A stretch of 64,000 nucleotides of DNA from CBDATB01 sp965199745 (GTDB taxonomy: Bacteria > Bacteroidota > Bacteroidia > Cytophagales > Flammeovirgaceae), in NCBI GenBank assembly GCA_965199745.1, contig CBDATB010000013.1, positions 372,001-436,000 on the forward strand, written 5' to 3'. The translations under genes were made by a program, and so were the position numbers. The notes below the pieces were generated by a model. It ran no database searches and was not told the DNA's origin. It saw only the letters and a program-made list of their open reading frames with translations. Shown piece by piece: positions 45,625 to 53,872 of the stretch (within the stretch, counting starts at the first letter, position 1; every line of letters begins with the position of its first letter).

Positions 45625-45665
45625 CTGACATTCTGTCATAATTAAATACTTGGCATAAGCATTGA
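45625..45665 (+). promoter_or_regulatory. Candidate stress promoter of dnaK (CTGACA-N19-TTGGC-N8-TTGA) with TGACA palindrome
   Basis: CTGACA (45625-45630) begins the near-perfect palindrome TGACA-TTC-TGTCA; 25 bases from its start comes TTGGC (45650-45654) and then TTGA (45662-45665). The spacing equals that upstream of clpB. Start of translation is about 80 bases further on. No TAnnTTTG box of the housekeeping type is seen nearby. Confidence 0.55.
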
Positions 45666-45743
45666 TAAAAACTTCCCAAAGGCAAAACCCCAAATACAGC
45701 TCTTCTAAAATATATTTTTAATCAAAATAAAAGTAATACAATA

Positions 45744-47681
45744 ATGGGTAAAATAATAGGTATAGATTTAGGAACAACAAACTCTTGCGTGGCAGTAATG
45801 GAGGGAAATGAGCCTGTCGTTATCCCCAATAGCGAAGGCAGAAGGACAACACCTTCTATTATCTCTTTTCTCGACAACGGCAAAGGAGAGAGAAAAATAG
45901 GAGATCCTGCTAAGCGTCAAGCTATTACCAATCCAACCAACACGGTGATGTCTATCAAACGTTTTATGGGTAAAAAACACTCGGAAGTGGGCAGCGAGCT
46001 AGAAACTATCTCCTACAAGGTGGAAAAAGGCAATAATGACACACCGAGAGTAAGGATTGGCGACAGGCTCTACACACCACAAGAAATATCAGCCGTCGTG
46101 TTACAAAAGATGAAGCAAACCGCTGAAGACTATTTAGGTACTACAGTCAGTGAGGCGGTTGTTACTGTACCAGCATATTTTAATGATGCTGAAAGACAAG
46201 CTACCAAAGAAGCCGGTGAAATTGCAGGCTTAGAAATAAAAAGAATTATCAATGAGCCTACTGCTGCTGCCTTAGCCTATGGACTAGATAAGAAAAGTAC
46301 GGAACAGAAAATCGCCGTTTTTGACTTAGGCGGTGGTACTTTCGATATTTCTATCCTTGAGCTTGGTGACGGTGTATTTGAGGTAAAATCGACCAACGGA
46401 GACATACATCTTGGCGGCGACGATTTCGACCAAATCATTATCAACTGGTTGGCACAGGAATTTAAAAATGATGAAGGCATCGATCTCAGAAAAGACCCTA
46501 TGGCTATGCAAAGACTAAAAGAAGCTGCCGAAAAAGCGAAAATAGAGTTATCCAGTACTTCTTCCACCGAAATTAATCTACCGTACATCATGCCGGTAGA
46601 CGGTATTCCTAAGCACTTGGTCAAAACGCTTTCGAGAGCTAAATTTGAGCAATTAGCAGATAATTTGTTTAAACGATCTTTAGAACCTTGTAAAAAAGCA
46701 CTGTCTGACGCCTCGCTTAGTACCTCAGATATCGACGAAGTAATCCTCGTGGGAGGTTCTACCCGTATTCCGAGAATACAAGAAGAGGTAGAAAAATTCT
46801 TCGGAAAAAAACCCTCTAAAGGTGTTAATCCTGATGAAGTGGTAGCCGTCGGTGCTGCCATACAAGGCGGAGTACTTACCGGCGAAGTAAAAGATGTTCT
46901 TTTGTTAGACGTTACACCCCTTTCTTTGGGTATAGAAACTTTGGGGGGAGTGTCTACGGCACTTATTGAGTCCAATACTACTATCCCGACCAAAAAATCG
47001 CAAGTATTCTCTACAGCTGCCGACAGCCAGCCTTCAGTAGAAATACACGTGCTGCAAGGAGAGCGCAAGATGGCAAAAGATAATAAGACTATCGGTCGTT
47101 TTCATTTGGATGGGATTCCACCTGCTCCCAGAGGCATCCCACAAATTGAGGTAACTTTTGATATTGACGCCAATGGCATTCTGAATGTTTCTGCTAAAGA
47201 TAAAGGAACAGGTAAAGAACAAAAAATTAGAATAGAAGCCTCCTCAGGGCTAAGTGATGAAGAAATCCAGAAAATGAGAGAAGAAGCCAAAGCCAATGAA
47301 GCGACCGATCTGGCAGAGAAAGAAAAAGTAGAAAAGATCAATGGTGCTGACACCATGATATTCCAAACTGAAAAGCAACTGAAAGAGTTTGGTGATAAGC
47401 TTTCAGAGGGTAATAAATCGGCCGTTGACAAAGCACTAGCAGAGCTTAAAACCGCTCACGCTGCACAAGATACTAACGGTATAGACAAGGCGATGGAAGC
47501 ATTGAACGCTGCCTGGCAGGCAGCCTCCCAAGAGATGTATCAGGCTGGGCAAGACGCACAGCAAGCGCAGAGTGAGCCAACGCAAAATGCCGAAGCAGCG
47601 ACCAATGATGGTAAAACCAGTAAAGGCGACCAGGACAGTAATGTTACCGATGTCGAGTACGAGGAAGTAGATAAAAAATAA
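45744..47681 (+). CDS. dnaK: Chaperone DnaK (Hsp70)
   Basis: 645 residues. ATPase domain with 'GIDLGTTNSCVAVMEG', 'RRTTPSIISF', 'VPAYFNDAERQATKEAG', 'NEPTAAALAYGLD' and 'DLGGGTFDISILE'. Substrate domain with 'LLLDVTPLSLGIETLGGV' and 'IPTKKSQVFSTA'. The C-terminal lid is rich in Gln, Ala and Asn and ends 'VTDVEYEEVDKK', close to the EEVD-like ends of bacterial DnaK. grpE and dnaJ are not adjacent. It has its own upstream stress-type motif and a hairpin behind it. Confidence 0.98.
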   Translation: MGKIIGIDLGTTNSCVAVMEGNEPVVIPNSEGRRTTPSIISFLDNGKGERKIGDPAKRQAITNPTNTVMSIKRFMGKKHSEVGSELETISYKVEKGNNDTPRVRIGDRLYTPQEISAVVLQKMKQTAEDYLGTTVSEAVVTVPAYFNDAERQATKEAGEIAGLEIKRIINEPTAAALAYGLDKKSTEQKIAVFDLGGGTFDISILELGDGVFEVKSTNGDIHLGGDDFDQIIINWLAQEFKNDEGIDLRKDPMAMQRLKEAAEKAKIELSSTSSTEINLPYIMPVDGIPKHLVKTLSRAKFEQLADNLFKRSLEPCKKALSDASLSTSDIDEVILVGGSTRIPRIQEEVEKFFGKKPSKGVNPDEVVAVGAAIQGGVLTGEVKDVLLLDVTPLSLGIETLGGVSTALIESNTTIPTKKSQVFSTAADSQPSVEIHVLQGERKMAKDNKTIGRFHLDGIPPAPRGIPQIEVTFDIDANGILNVSAKDKGTGKEQKIRIEASSGLSDEEIQKMREEAKANEATDLAEKEKVEKINGADTMIFQTEKQLKEFGDKLSEGNKSAVDKALAELKTAHAAQDTNGIDKAMEALNAAWQAASQEMYQAGQDAQQAQSEPTQNAEAATNDGKTSKGDQDSNVTDVEYEEVDKK

Positions 47682-47726
47682 ATGAATTGACAAAACAAGA
47701 AAAATGCGTTTTCTTCGCTGCATCAG

Positions 47727-47809
47727 GAGCATGTTTAGAAAGAACTCTTGGTACTAAAAAAGAGAAAAAAACACTTTTTTAGCTCTCATACTTCTGCCTA
47801 AACATGCTC
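47727..47809 (+). repeat. 83-bp nested inverted repeat after dnaK (terminator or MITE-like)
   Basis: Outer arms GAGCATGTTTAG (47727-47738) and CTAAACATGCTC (47798-47809) are perfect over 12 bp. After 15 imperfectly paired bases on each side come inner arms CTAAAAAAG (47754-47762) and CTTTTTTAG (47774-47782). The whole forms a near-36-bp-armed palindrome. The inner part could end dnaK transcription in both directions; the terminal repeats also resemble those of small transposon derivatives. No clear target-site duplication is seen. Confidence 0.6.
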
Positions 47810-47828
47810 TTTACATGTGTCTTTATTA

Positions 47829-47935
47829 GGTCAATATAAGACAAAAACACGACGAGGCATCACCATTAGGTGAGCTTGCCACCCTCGAGATCTAACCCAT
47901 CAAACACACTTTCGGTGGGTGTTGTACTATAATAA
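47829..47935 (+). other. Segment upstream of hisF resembling the region before tRNA-Gln
   Basis: AGGTCAATATAAGAC here is matched by AGGTCAGTATAAGAC at 59562-59577. In both, a run of A residues, a CG-containing patch and 'GGTGAG' follow about 35 bases later. The second site lies in an IS200/IS605-type remnant, so this may be a more decayed relative. A leader RNA for hisF is the alternative. Confidence 0.3.
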
Positions 47936-47959
47936 CAATAGAGATACTATAACCATCTC

Positions 47960-48718
47960 ATGCTCACCAAAAGAATTATTCCTTGCCTAGACATCAAAGA
48001 TGGCAGTACCGTAAAAGGCATTAACTTCCTCAATATTAAAGATGTGGGTAACCCCGTAGCATTGGGTAGAGCTTATGCTGAGCAAGGTGCCGACGAATTA
48101 GTATTTTTAGACATCACTGCCACCCATGAAAAAAGAAAGACACTTGCTGCCTTAGTCAGACAAATTGCTCGCCATATCAACATCCCCTTTACTGTGGGAG
48201 GTGGCGTACGCTCGGTCGAAGATGTTTCTATATTACTTGGCTCGGGGGCAGATAAAATTTCCGTGAATACCACGGCGGTTAAAAGACCGCAATTATTAAC
48301 AGAGATAGCACAAGAATTTGGTAGTCAGTGTGTTGTATTAGCTATTGATACAAAATTTAAGCATGACAACTGTTATGTATACCTCGATGGCGGTCGTATC
48401 CCAACAGATATTAAGGCAACAGAATGGGCAAAAAAAGCCGCAGATTTAGGTGCTGGTGAAATATTACTGACTTCTATGAGTCAAGATGGTACAAAAGAAG
48501 GTTTTGCACTAGACATTACGGCACAATTGTCGCAGTCTTTACCCATTCCAATAATTGCTTCGGGGGGGGCTGGTAATATGGAACATTTTGTTGATATTTT
48601 CACTCAAGGGCATGCAGATGCAGCCTTAGCTGCCAGTGTTTTTCACTATAACGAAATAAGTATTCCAGTACTCAAACAATATCTGCAACAGTGCGGTATT
48701 CCGATGAGAATCATCTGA
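47960..48718 (+). CDS. hisF: Imidazole glycerol phosphate synthase, cyclase subunit
   Basis: 252 residues, TIM barrel. Catalytic aspartates D11 ('LDIKDG') and D130 ('VLAIDTK') are present, as are phosphate loops 'VGGGVRSVED' and 'ASGGAGNMEHF'. With HisH it closes the imidazole ring in histidine synthesis. Only hisF and hisIE are here, 37 bases apart; the earlier his genes must lie elsewhere. Confidence 0.97.
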   Translation: MLTKRIIPCLDIKDGSTVKGINFLNIKDVGNPVALGRAYAEQGADELVFLDITATHEKRKTLAALVRQIARHINIPFTVGGGVRSVEDVSILLGSGADKISVNTTAVKRPQLLTEIAQEFGSQCVVLAIDTKFKHDNCYVYLDGGRIPTDIKATEWAKKAADLGAGEILLTSMSQDGTKEGFALDITAQLSQSLPIPIIASGGAGNMEHFVDIFTQGHADAALAASVFHYNEISIPVLKQYLQQCGIPMRII

Positions 48719-48755
48719 GCTTTTAGTTTTTAATTGCTATTTTTTTGTCCAAAAA

Positions 48756-49361
48756 ATGAAAGGTCTTATTTTAGTTGATTTCCAGAAAGCTCAGGGGCTA
48801 GTGCCTGCCATTATACAAGACTCTAAAACTAACAAAGTACTCATGTTGGGTTATATGAATGAGGAGTCTTTGGAAAAGACTAAGCAGGAAGGAAAGGTAA
48901 CTTTTTTTAGCCGTTCTAAGCAAAGACTTTGGACGAAAGGGGAAACTTCTGGACATTTTCTCCACGTAAAAAATATCACGGTCGACTGTGATAAAGATAC
49001 TTTGTTAATTCGGGTAGAGCCACAAGGGCCAGTGTGTCATACGGGCAAAGATACTTGCTTTGACCAAGCCAATGAAAAAGATTTTCTAAGCACCTTAGAA
49101 GCAATCATAGCCAATAGAAAAAGTGATCTTTCAAATGAATCCTACACGAGTAGTTTGTTTAAAGCAGGTATTAATAGAATTGCGCAAAAAGTCGCTGAAG
49201 AAGCGGTAGAGTTGGTGCTTGAAGCTAAAGATAATAACAAAGATTTATTCCTGAATGAAGCAGCTGATTTACTATTTCATTATCTGGTCTTACTCCAAGC
49301 CAAAGGCTTTCGACTAGAAGATGTGATACAGATACTATTCGTTAGGCATAAAAGTGAGTAA
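48756..49361 (+). CDS. hisIE: Bifunctional phosphoribosyl-AMP cyclohydrolase / phosphoribosyl-ATP pyrophosphatase
   Basis: 201 residues. HisI domain (about 1-110) with 'MLGYMNEESLEKT', 'FFSRSKQRLWTKGETSGH' and zinc/metal residues in 'VDCDKDTLLIRVEPQGPVCHTG' (quoted in part: 'VDCDKDTLL', 'GPVCHTG'). HisE domain (about 110-200) with 'KVAEEAVELVLEAK' and 'EAADLLFHYLVLL'. Catalyses steps 2 and 3 of histidine synthesis. Its last 27 bases overlap the end of the convergent M16 peptidase gene. Confidence 0.96.
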   Translation: MKGLILVDFQKAQGLVPAIIQDSKTNKVLMLGYMNEESLEKTKQEGKVTFFSRSKQRLWTKGETSGHFLHVKNITVDCDKDTLLIRVEPQGPVCHTGKDTCFDQANEKDFLSTLEAIIANRKSDLSNESYTSSLFKAGINRIAQKVAEEAVELVLEAKDNNKDLFLNEAADLLFHYLVLLQAKGFRLEDVIQILFVRHKSE

Positions 49362-50570
49362 GCTAAAACGTTTTTCTGCCATCATCTCGTTGGCTAAGTC
49401 TTGTAGCTGCAAAGCAGTAATTAACTCAATACTTTTAAAAATATCTGTTAGGCTATCCACTCTACCCAAGTCGAGCATACTTTTGCCTATTGCCAGCATT
49501 AAATTTAAGTTATGTTCTTCTGCCATTGCCAACTGCCCGATCAGTTGTTGTTTGGCCGCCCGAAGTTGCAGTACACCTAGTGGTTTTTCGCGCAATTTTT
49601 TCAATTCTTTCAATACCAAATCAATACACCTGCACAAAGTTTTCTTTTCTGTGGCAAAATAGATAGCAAATAGCCCTGTATCTGTAAAAGCTGTGTAGTT
49701 GCTATCAATGTGATACACAAATCCGTATTTTTCTCTAATGGCTAGATTAAGCCTCGAATTCATAGCTTCCCCACCCAAAAGGTTAGATAGTAACACAAAA
49801 AGTATCCGTCGGTGATCTTTGAGAGAAAACGCATGAGTACCCAACATACAATGCGCTTGTTGAAATTTCTGCTTTTTCTCTATTTTTTCTACTTTAAAAA
49901 AAGCTGGCGCACTCCTTCTTCTTCTTTTCTCAAACTGACTGAAAGTTTCTATATATCGGCGTACCGTATTTACTACTTTCGTAAAGGGTAAAGTACTTAC
50001 CGATGAAAAGATAATGTTAGAAGCACAGAGATTTTTTCTTATAAAATCCTCAAAATTAGTTTTATTTATGTTTTTAATATGTTCTGGCGTACCAATAATC
50101 TTATTACCCAAAGGGTGATTTGCAAACAATAAGGCGTTAAAATCATCTTCAATCATTTCTACTGGATCGTCTTCATGCATCAGCATTTCTTCCAGAATCA
50201 CACTGCGTTCTTTTTCTATTTCTTTTACAGGAAAAATACTGTCAAAAGTAATATCACAAAGTAGTTCCACTGCTTTGGTAAAATATATGCTTAGGACGGA
50301 AGCATAGAAACAAGTTTTTTCTTTGGTAGTATAGGCATTTAACTCTCCGCCCACAGAGTCGAGGCGGTTAATGATATGAAAGGCTTTTCGCTTGTGTGTC
50401 CCTTTAAAAGCCATATGCTCCCAAAAATGCGTAATCCCCAGTTGGTTGGATTCTTCATCTCTACTTCCGATGTCTAAAATAAAACCGCAATGTGCCACCC
50501 GCGTGTTGAAAACTTGCTTGTGTATCAATCTAATGCCATTACTGTACTCATATACCTGATAACCTTCCAT
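49335..50570 (-). CDS. M16-family zinc peptidase
   Basis: 411 residues, the single-unit size of processing-peptidase-like bacterial M16 proteins. The inverted zinc motif HxxEH is H48-F-W-E51-H52 in 'GITHFWEHMAFKGT', with the downstream acidic region 'ERSVILEEMLMHEDDPVEM' providing the third ligand. The C-terminal half has 'NSRLNLAIREKYGFVYHIDS' (in part: 'LREKYG'-type segment, here 'IREKYGFVY'). Probably cytoplasmic or periplasm-facing without a signal peptide; substrate unknown. Confidence 0.92.
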   Translation of the reverse strand: MEGYQVYEYSNGIRLIHKQVFNTRVAHCGFILDIGSRDEESNQLGITHFWEHMAFKGTHKRKAFHIINRLDSVGGELNAYTTKEKTCFYASVLSIYFTKAVELLCDITFDSIFPVKEIEKERSVILEEMLMHEDDPVEMIEDDFNALLFANHPLGNKIIGTPEHIKNINKTNFEDFIRKNLCASNIIFSSVSTLPFTKVVNTVRRYIETFSQFEKRRRRSAPAFFKVEKIEKKQKFQQAHCMLGTHAFSLKDHRRILFVLLSNLLGGEAMNSRLNLAIREKYGFVYHIDSNYTAFTDTGLFAIYFATEKKTLCRCIDLVLKELKKLREKPLGVLQLRAAKQQLIGQLAMAEEHNLNLMLAIGKSMLDLGRVDSLTDIFKSIELITALQLQDLANEMMAEKRFSLLTFMPNE

Positions 50571-50757
50571 AATTTTACTTTACTTGCCGTGCAGCACTAA
50601 ATTGCCACGTACGAACGATTTTATATATTTTTTTTGTAAAACAAGTATAAATTTGATACTATTACTATACAAAAACAATAAATTTTTAATAAAAATGGTT
50701 TTAATTTGTACCTTATTCTAAATATTCTTTAATAATTAATAAAATATAGATACACTT

Positions 50758-51810
50758 ATGACAAAATGTAAGCTAGAATACATTTGGTTGGATGGTTATA
50801 AACCGACACAAAGCCTAAGAAGCAAAACAAAAATTATCGATGATTTCAGCGGTAAGTTTCAAGATACACCTATCTGGTCTTTTGATGGAAGTTCTACCGA
50901 ACAAGCCGAAGGACATGCTTCCGATTGTCTGTTAAAACCCGTTGCTGTCTTTCAAGATCCTGCCAGAAAAAATGGATTTTTGGTCATGACCGAAGTGTTG
51001 AGTGCTGATAAAACACCCCATCCTTCCAATGGAAGAGCTACCATTGAAGATGATGATAATGATTTTTGGTTTGGGTTTGAGCAAGAGTATTTTTTGTGGG
51101 ATGTGCATAATAATTTACCTTTTGGTTTTCCTGACAGCGGCTTCCCCAGTCCACAAGGTCCTTACTATTGCTCGGTAGGTGCAAAAAATACCCACGGCAG
51201 AGAATTGATAGAAGAGCACCTCGATCTTTGTCTCGATGCAGGTATTAACGTGGAAGGAATCAATGCAGAAGTAGCCACTGGACAGTGGGAATTTCAGGTT
51301 TTTGCTAAAGGAGCAAAACGTGCCGGTGACGAAACTTGGGTTGCAAGGTATTTGATTGAAAGAGCAGCAGAAAAATATGGACTGGCCGTTAATTGGCACC
51401 CAAAGCCCGTAAAAGGTGATTGGAATGGCTCTGGTATGCACGCCAACTTTTCTAATACTACTTTGAGAACTTGTGGCTCGCAAGAGACTTATAAGAAAAT
51501 ATGTGATGCTTTTTCTCCCGTAGTAAGCGAACACATTGAAATGTATGGTGCCGATAACGATCAACGCCTTACCGGCTTGCATGAAACACAGTCTATTGAT
51601 AAATTCAGCTACGGCGTATCTGACAGGGGGGCTTCTATCAGAATTCCTATTTCTACAGTAGAAGACGGTTGGAAAGGTCGCCTCGAAGACAGAAGACCTG
51701 CATCTAATGCAGACCCCTATAAAATTGCAGCCAGAATTATCAAAACAGTGAAGTCTGTAAAAATTTTAAACACATCAAGGCATATTGTATTTTTAGCTGT
51801 GGGTTTTTAG
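50758..51810 (+). CDS. glnA: Glutamine synthetase, GlnII (eukaryote-like) type
   Basis: 350 residues, the short GSII form. Beta-grasp N-terminus with 'WSFDGSSTEQAEGHASDC', catalytic part with 'FGFEQEYFLWD' (Glu ligands), 'GINAEVATGQWEFQV', 'NWHPKPVKGDWNGSGMHANFS' (in part) and 'GVSDRGASIRIP'. Assimilates ammonia into glutamine. The family usually ends near 'DPYKIAARIIKT'; here about 18 extra residues follow, and the last codons lie inside a terminator hairpin. Confidence 0.95.
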   Translation: MTKCKLEYIWLDGYKPTQSLRSKTKIIDDFSGKFQDTPIWSFDGSSTEQAEGHASDCLLKPVAVFQDPARKNGFLVMTEVLSADKTPHPSNGRATIEDDDNDFWFGFEQEYFLWDVHNNLPFGFPDSGFPSPQGPYYCSVGAKNTHGRELIEEHLDLCLDAGINVEGINAEVATGQWEFQVFAKGAKRAGDETWVARYLIERAAEKYGLAVNWHPKPVKGDWNGSGMHANFSNTTLRTCGSQETYKKICDAFSPVVSEHIEMYGADNDQRLTGLHETQSIDKFSYGVSDRGASIRIPISTVEDGWKGRLEDRRPASNADPYKIAARIIKTVKSVKILNTSRHIVFLAVGF

Positions 51811-51841
51811 TTACTGAGAAATGTCTTTAACTAAAAACCCA
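51800..51841 (+). terminator. Terminator hairpin overlapping the glnA stop codon
   Basis: Perfect 13-bp arms TGGGTTTTTAGTT (51800-51812) and AACTAAAAACCCA (51829-51841). The left arm includes the last glnA codons and the TAG stop. Confidence 0.75.
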
Positions 51842-51849
51842 TTGCTATT

Positions 51850-51880
51850 TTTGCATCCTTATTTTATATATGTACGTTTG
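51850..51880 (+). promoter_or_regulatory. Consensus Bacteroidota promoter of rplS
   Basis: TTTG (51850-51853), exactly 19 bases, then TACGTTTG (51873-51880): a full match to TTTG-N19-TAnnTTTG. The ATG is 38 bases downstream. Confidence 0.8.
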
Positions 51881-51917
51881 CATTCTTAAAAAATACTTAA
51901 ATAATTAAAAAACAATT

Positions 51918-52298
51918 ATGCAAGATATTATCAGATTTGTCGAACAAGATTTTAGTGTTATCAGCAGGAGTGACTTGCCCAATTTTAAGGCGGGCGACAC
52001 TGTAAATGTACATGTTAAGATCAAGGAAGGAAGTAAAGAACGCATCCAGCAGTTTCAGGGTGTAGTGTTGCAAAAAAGAAATGGCGGCAACGGAGAAACT
52101 TTCACAGTAAGAAAAATATCCAACGGTATTGCAGTAGAACGTATTTTTCCGCTCTTATCTCCTAATATTCAAAAAATTGAGCGATTGAGAGAAGGCAAAG
52201 TCAGGAGAGCCAGATTGTTTTATTTAAGAGGTAGGAAAGGAAAAGCAGCGAGAATTAAAGAAAAACAGCAGGTAAAAGGGAAAACTACAATAGAATAA
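51918..52298 (+). CDS. rplS: 50S ribosomal protein L19
   Basis: 126 residues. 'FKAGDTVNVHVKIKEGSKERIQQFQGVVL' (in part), 'TFTVRKISNGIAVERIFPL' and 'REGKVRRARLFYLRGRKGKAARI' (in part) are diagnostic of L19, which sits at the subunit interface. It stands alone with its own strong promoter; trmD and rimM are not next to it. Confidence 0.97.
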   Translation: MQDIIRFVEQDFSVISRSDLPNFKAGDTVNVHVKIKEGSKERIQQFQGVVLQKRNGGNGETFTVRKISNGIAVERIFPLLSPNIQKIERLREGKVRRARLFYLRGRKGKAARIKEKQQVKGKTTIE

Positions 52299-52358
52299 AA
52301 GTACTGTTATGTTCAGCTAATCTAGCCTTCTGTAAATTTATTAATAATAAATTAGCAA

Positions 52359-53015
52359 ATGAAATCTAAGAAAATAATAAAAAAACTAAAAAGCTATGTC
52401 AGGCCACTCCGCATATACTTCTTGCGTCCTGTAAAAAAGCAGCAGTTTATAAAAAGAGTACTTAATCATAAGCAAAAGGGAATTCCTTTAAAAATTGTAA
52501 TAGGCGCGCATGGTGTGTATGACAAAAGTTGGATTCCTAGCGAGGAATACATTTTAGACCTATTGGATGAAAAAACTTGGCAGTCATATTTTCAAGAAAA
52601 TGAAATTCAATGTCTATTGGGCGAACATGTATGGGAACATCTGACATTTGAACAAGGCAGGGCTGCTGCGCAGTTATGTTTCAAATATTTGGCACATGGA
52701 GGATACTTACGATTAGCTGTTCCAGATGGATTTCACAAAGATGAAAATTATATTGATTATGTAAAACCAATTGAACAGGGTATAGGCCATGATGACCACA
52801 AAATTCTATATACTATAAAAACATTTACTTCGGTATTTGAACAAGTTGGATTTGAGGTAAAACCGTTGGAATATTTTAATGAAAATAAAAAGTTTTGCTT
52901 TAACGACTGGGACAAAAATAAAGGTATGATACATAGGTCAATAAGGTTTGATAGAAGAAATATTGACCGGCAACCAAATTATACAAGTATCATTATTGAT
53001 TCCTACAAGCCTTAA
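52359..53015 (+). CDS. Class I SAM-dependent methyltransferase-like protein
   Basis: 218 residues. A basic N-terminus is followed by a methyltransferase-like core lacking an obvious GxGxG loop, but with the typical 'LGEHVWEHLTFEQGRAAA' and 'HGGYLRLAVPDGFHKD' segments found in type-11-like methyltransferases that act on glycans or lipids. Substrate unknown. It lies between rplS and a pseudouridine synthase gene, with gaps of 60 and 67 bases. Confidence 0.75.
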   Translation: MKSKKIIKKLKSYVRPLRIYFLRPVKKQQFIKRVLNHKQKGIPLKIVIGAHGVYDKSWIPSEEYILDLLDEKTWQSYFQENEIQCLLGEHVWEHLTFEQGRAAAQLCFKYLAHGGYLRLAVPDGFHKDENYIDYVKPIEQGIGHDDHKILYTIKTFTSVFEQVGFEVKPLEYFNENKKFCFNDWDKNKGMIHRSIRFDRRNIDRQPNYTSIIIDSYKP

Positions 53016-53082
53016 ATGAAAAATATATGATGCTTAAAAACCTTACTTGCTTTCTCTACATTTTTAGCCTGTAAGCTTCCTC

Positions 53083-53799
53083 ATGAAAAAAATATACTTC
53101 AGCGACCTAATAGTCTATGAAGATAAAGACTATATTTTTGTGAACAAACCTGCTGGTGTTGCTACACTCGATGACCGCGACCGAACGCGTACCAGTATTA
53201 TTCGCCTTGCTAAAACCTATGCCGCCAATTTGCAAATTGGTCACCGTTTAGATAAAGAAACCTCCGGTATTTTGGCAGTTGCCAAACACGCTCAGGCTTA
53301 TCGTCATTTGTCGATATGTTTTGAGAAAAAAAGAGTGGAAAAAACCTACCACGCTTTAGTCAAAGGAGTTCATCATTTTGAAAACACTCTCGTAAATAGA
53401 CCTATCGCCACTTCCAATACGGGCAATGTTAGAATTGACAGCACAGTGGGCAAGACAGCACAAACAATCTTGAATACACTAAAATTCTATAGCTGGCACA
53501 CACTGCTTAGCTGCTATCCCCTAACAGGACGGATGCACCAAATAAGAATCCATTTGGCTTATCTGCATGCACCCATTGTAGCAGATATACGCTACGGAGG
53601 CGAATGGTTATATCTTTCTGCACTTAAAAAAAAATTCAAGCTAAAAAGAGACACACTTGAATACCCCCTCATTAAAAGAGTTGCACTTCATGCTTATGCC
53701 TTAAAATTTACTAACCATGCAGGTGAAGAGATATACGCCCGAGCCCCCTATCCCAAGGATATGTCTGCTTTACTGCGGCAATTAGAAAAAAATGCTTGA
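53083..53799 (+). CDS. RluA-family pseudouridine synthase
   Basis: 238 residues. The catalytic aspartate is D57 in 'IGHRLDKETSGIL'. 'VNKPAGVATLDD' at the N-terminus and 'PLTGRMHQIRIHLAYLHAPIVAD' (in part: 'LTGRMHQIRIHLA') are family motifs. There is no S4 RNA-binding domain in front, so it resembles RluA/TruC/RluC-like short forms acting on rRNA or tRNA uridines. The exact target cannot be told. Confidence 0.9.
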   Translation: MKKIYFSDLIVYEDKDYIFVNKPAGVATLDDRDRTRTSIIRLAKTYAANLQIGHRLDKETSGILAVAKHAQAYRHLSICFEKKRVEKTYHALVKGVHHFENTLVNRPIATSNTGNVRIDSTVGKTAQTILNTLKFYSWHTLLSCYPLTGRMHQIRIHLAYLHAPIVADIRYGGEWLYLSALKKKFKLKRDTLEYPLIKRVALHAYALKFTNHAGEEIYARAPYPKDMSALLRQLEKNA

Positions 53800-53872
53800 G
53801 TAGTTTTTTCAATGCGGCATTGCTTTTATTAGCAAATACGCCAACATTTCCTATCCCTGTTCCAGCAATTCC

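Noticed and set aside
47880..47935. Riboswitch or his-leader before hisF
   Set aside because: Only a weak GTG/CAC-rich hairpin is visible; no run of His codons and no conserved aptamer pattern.
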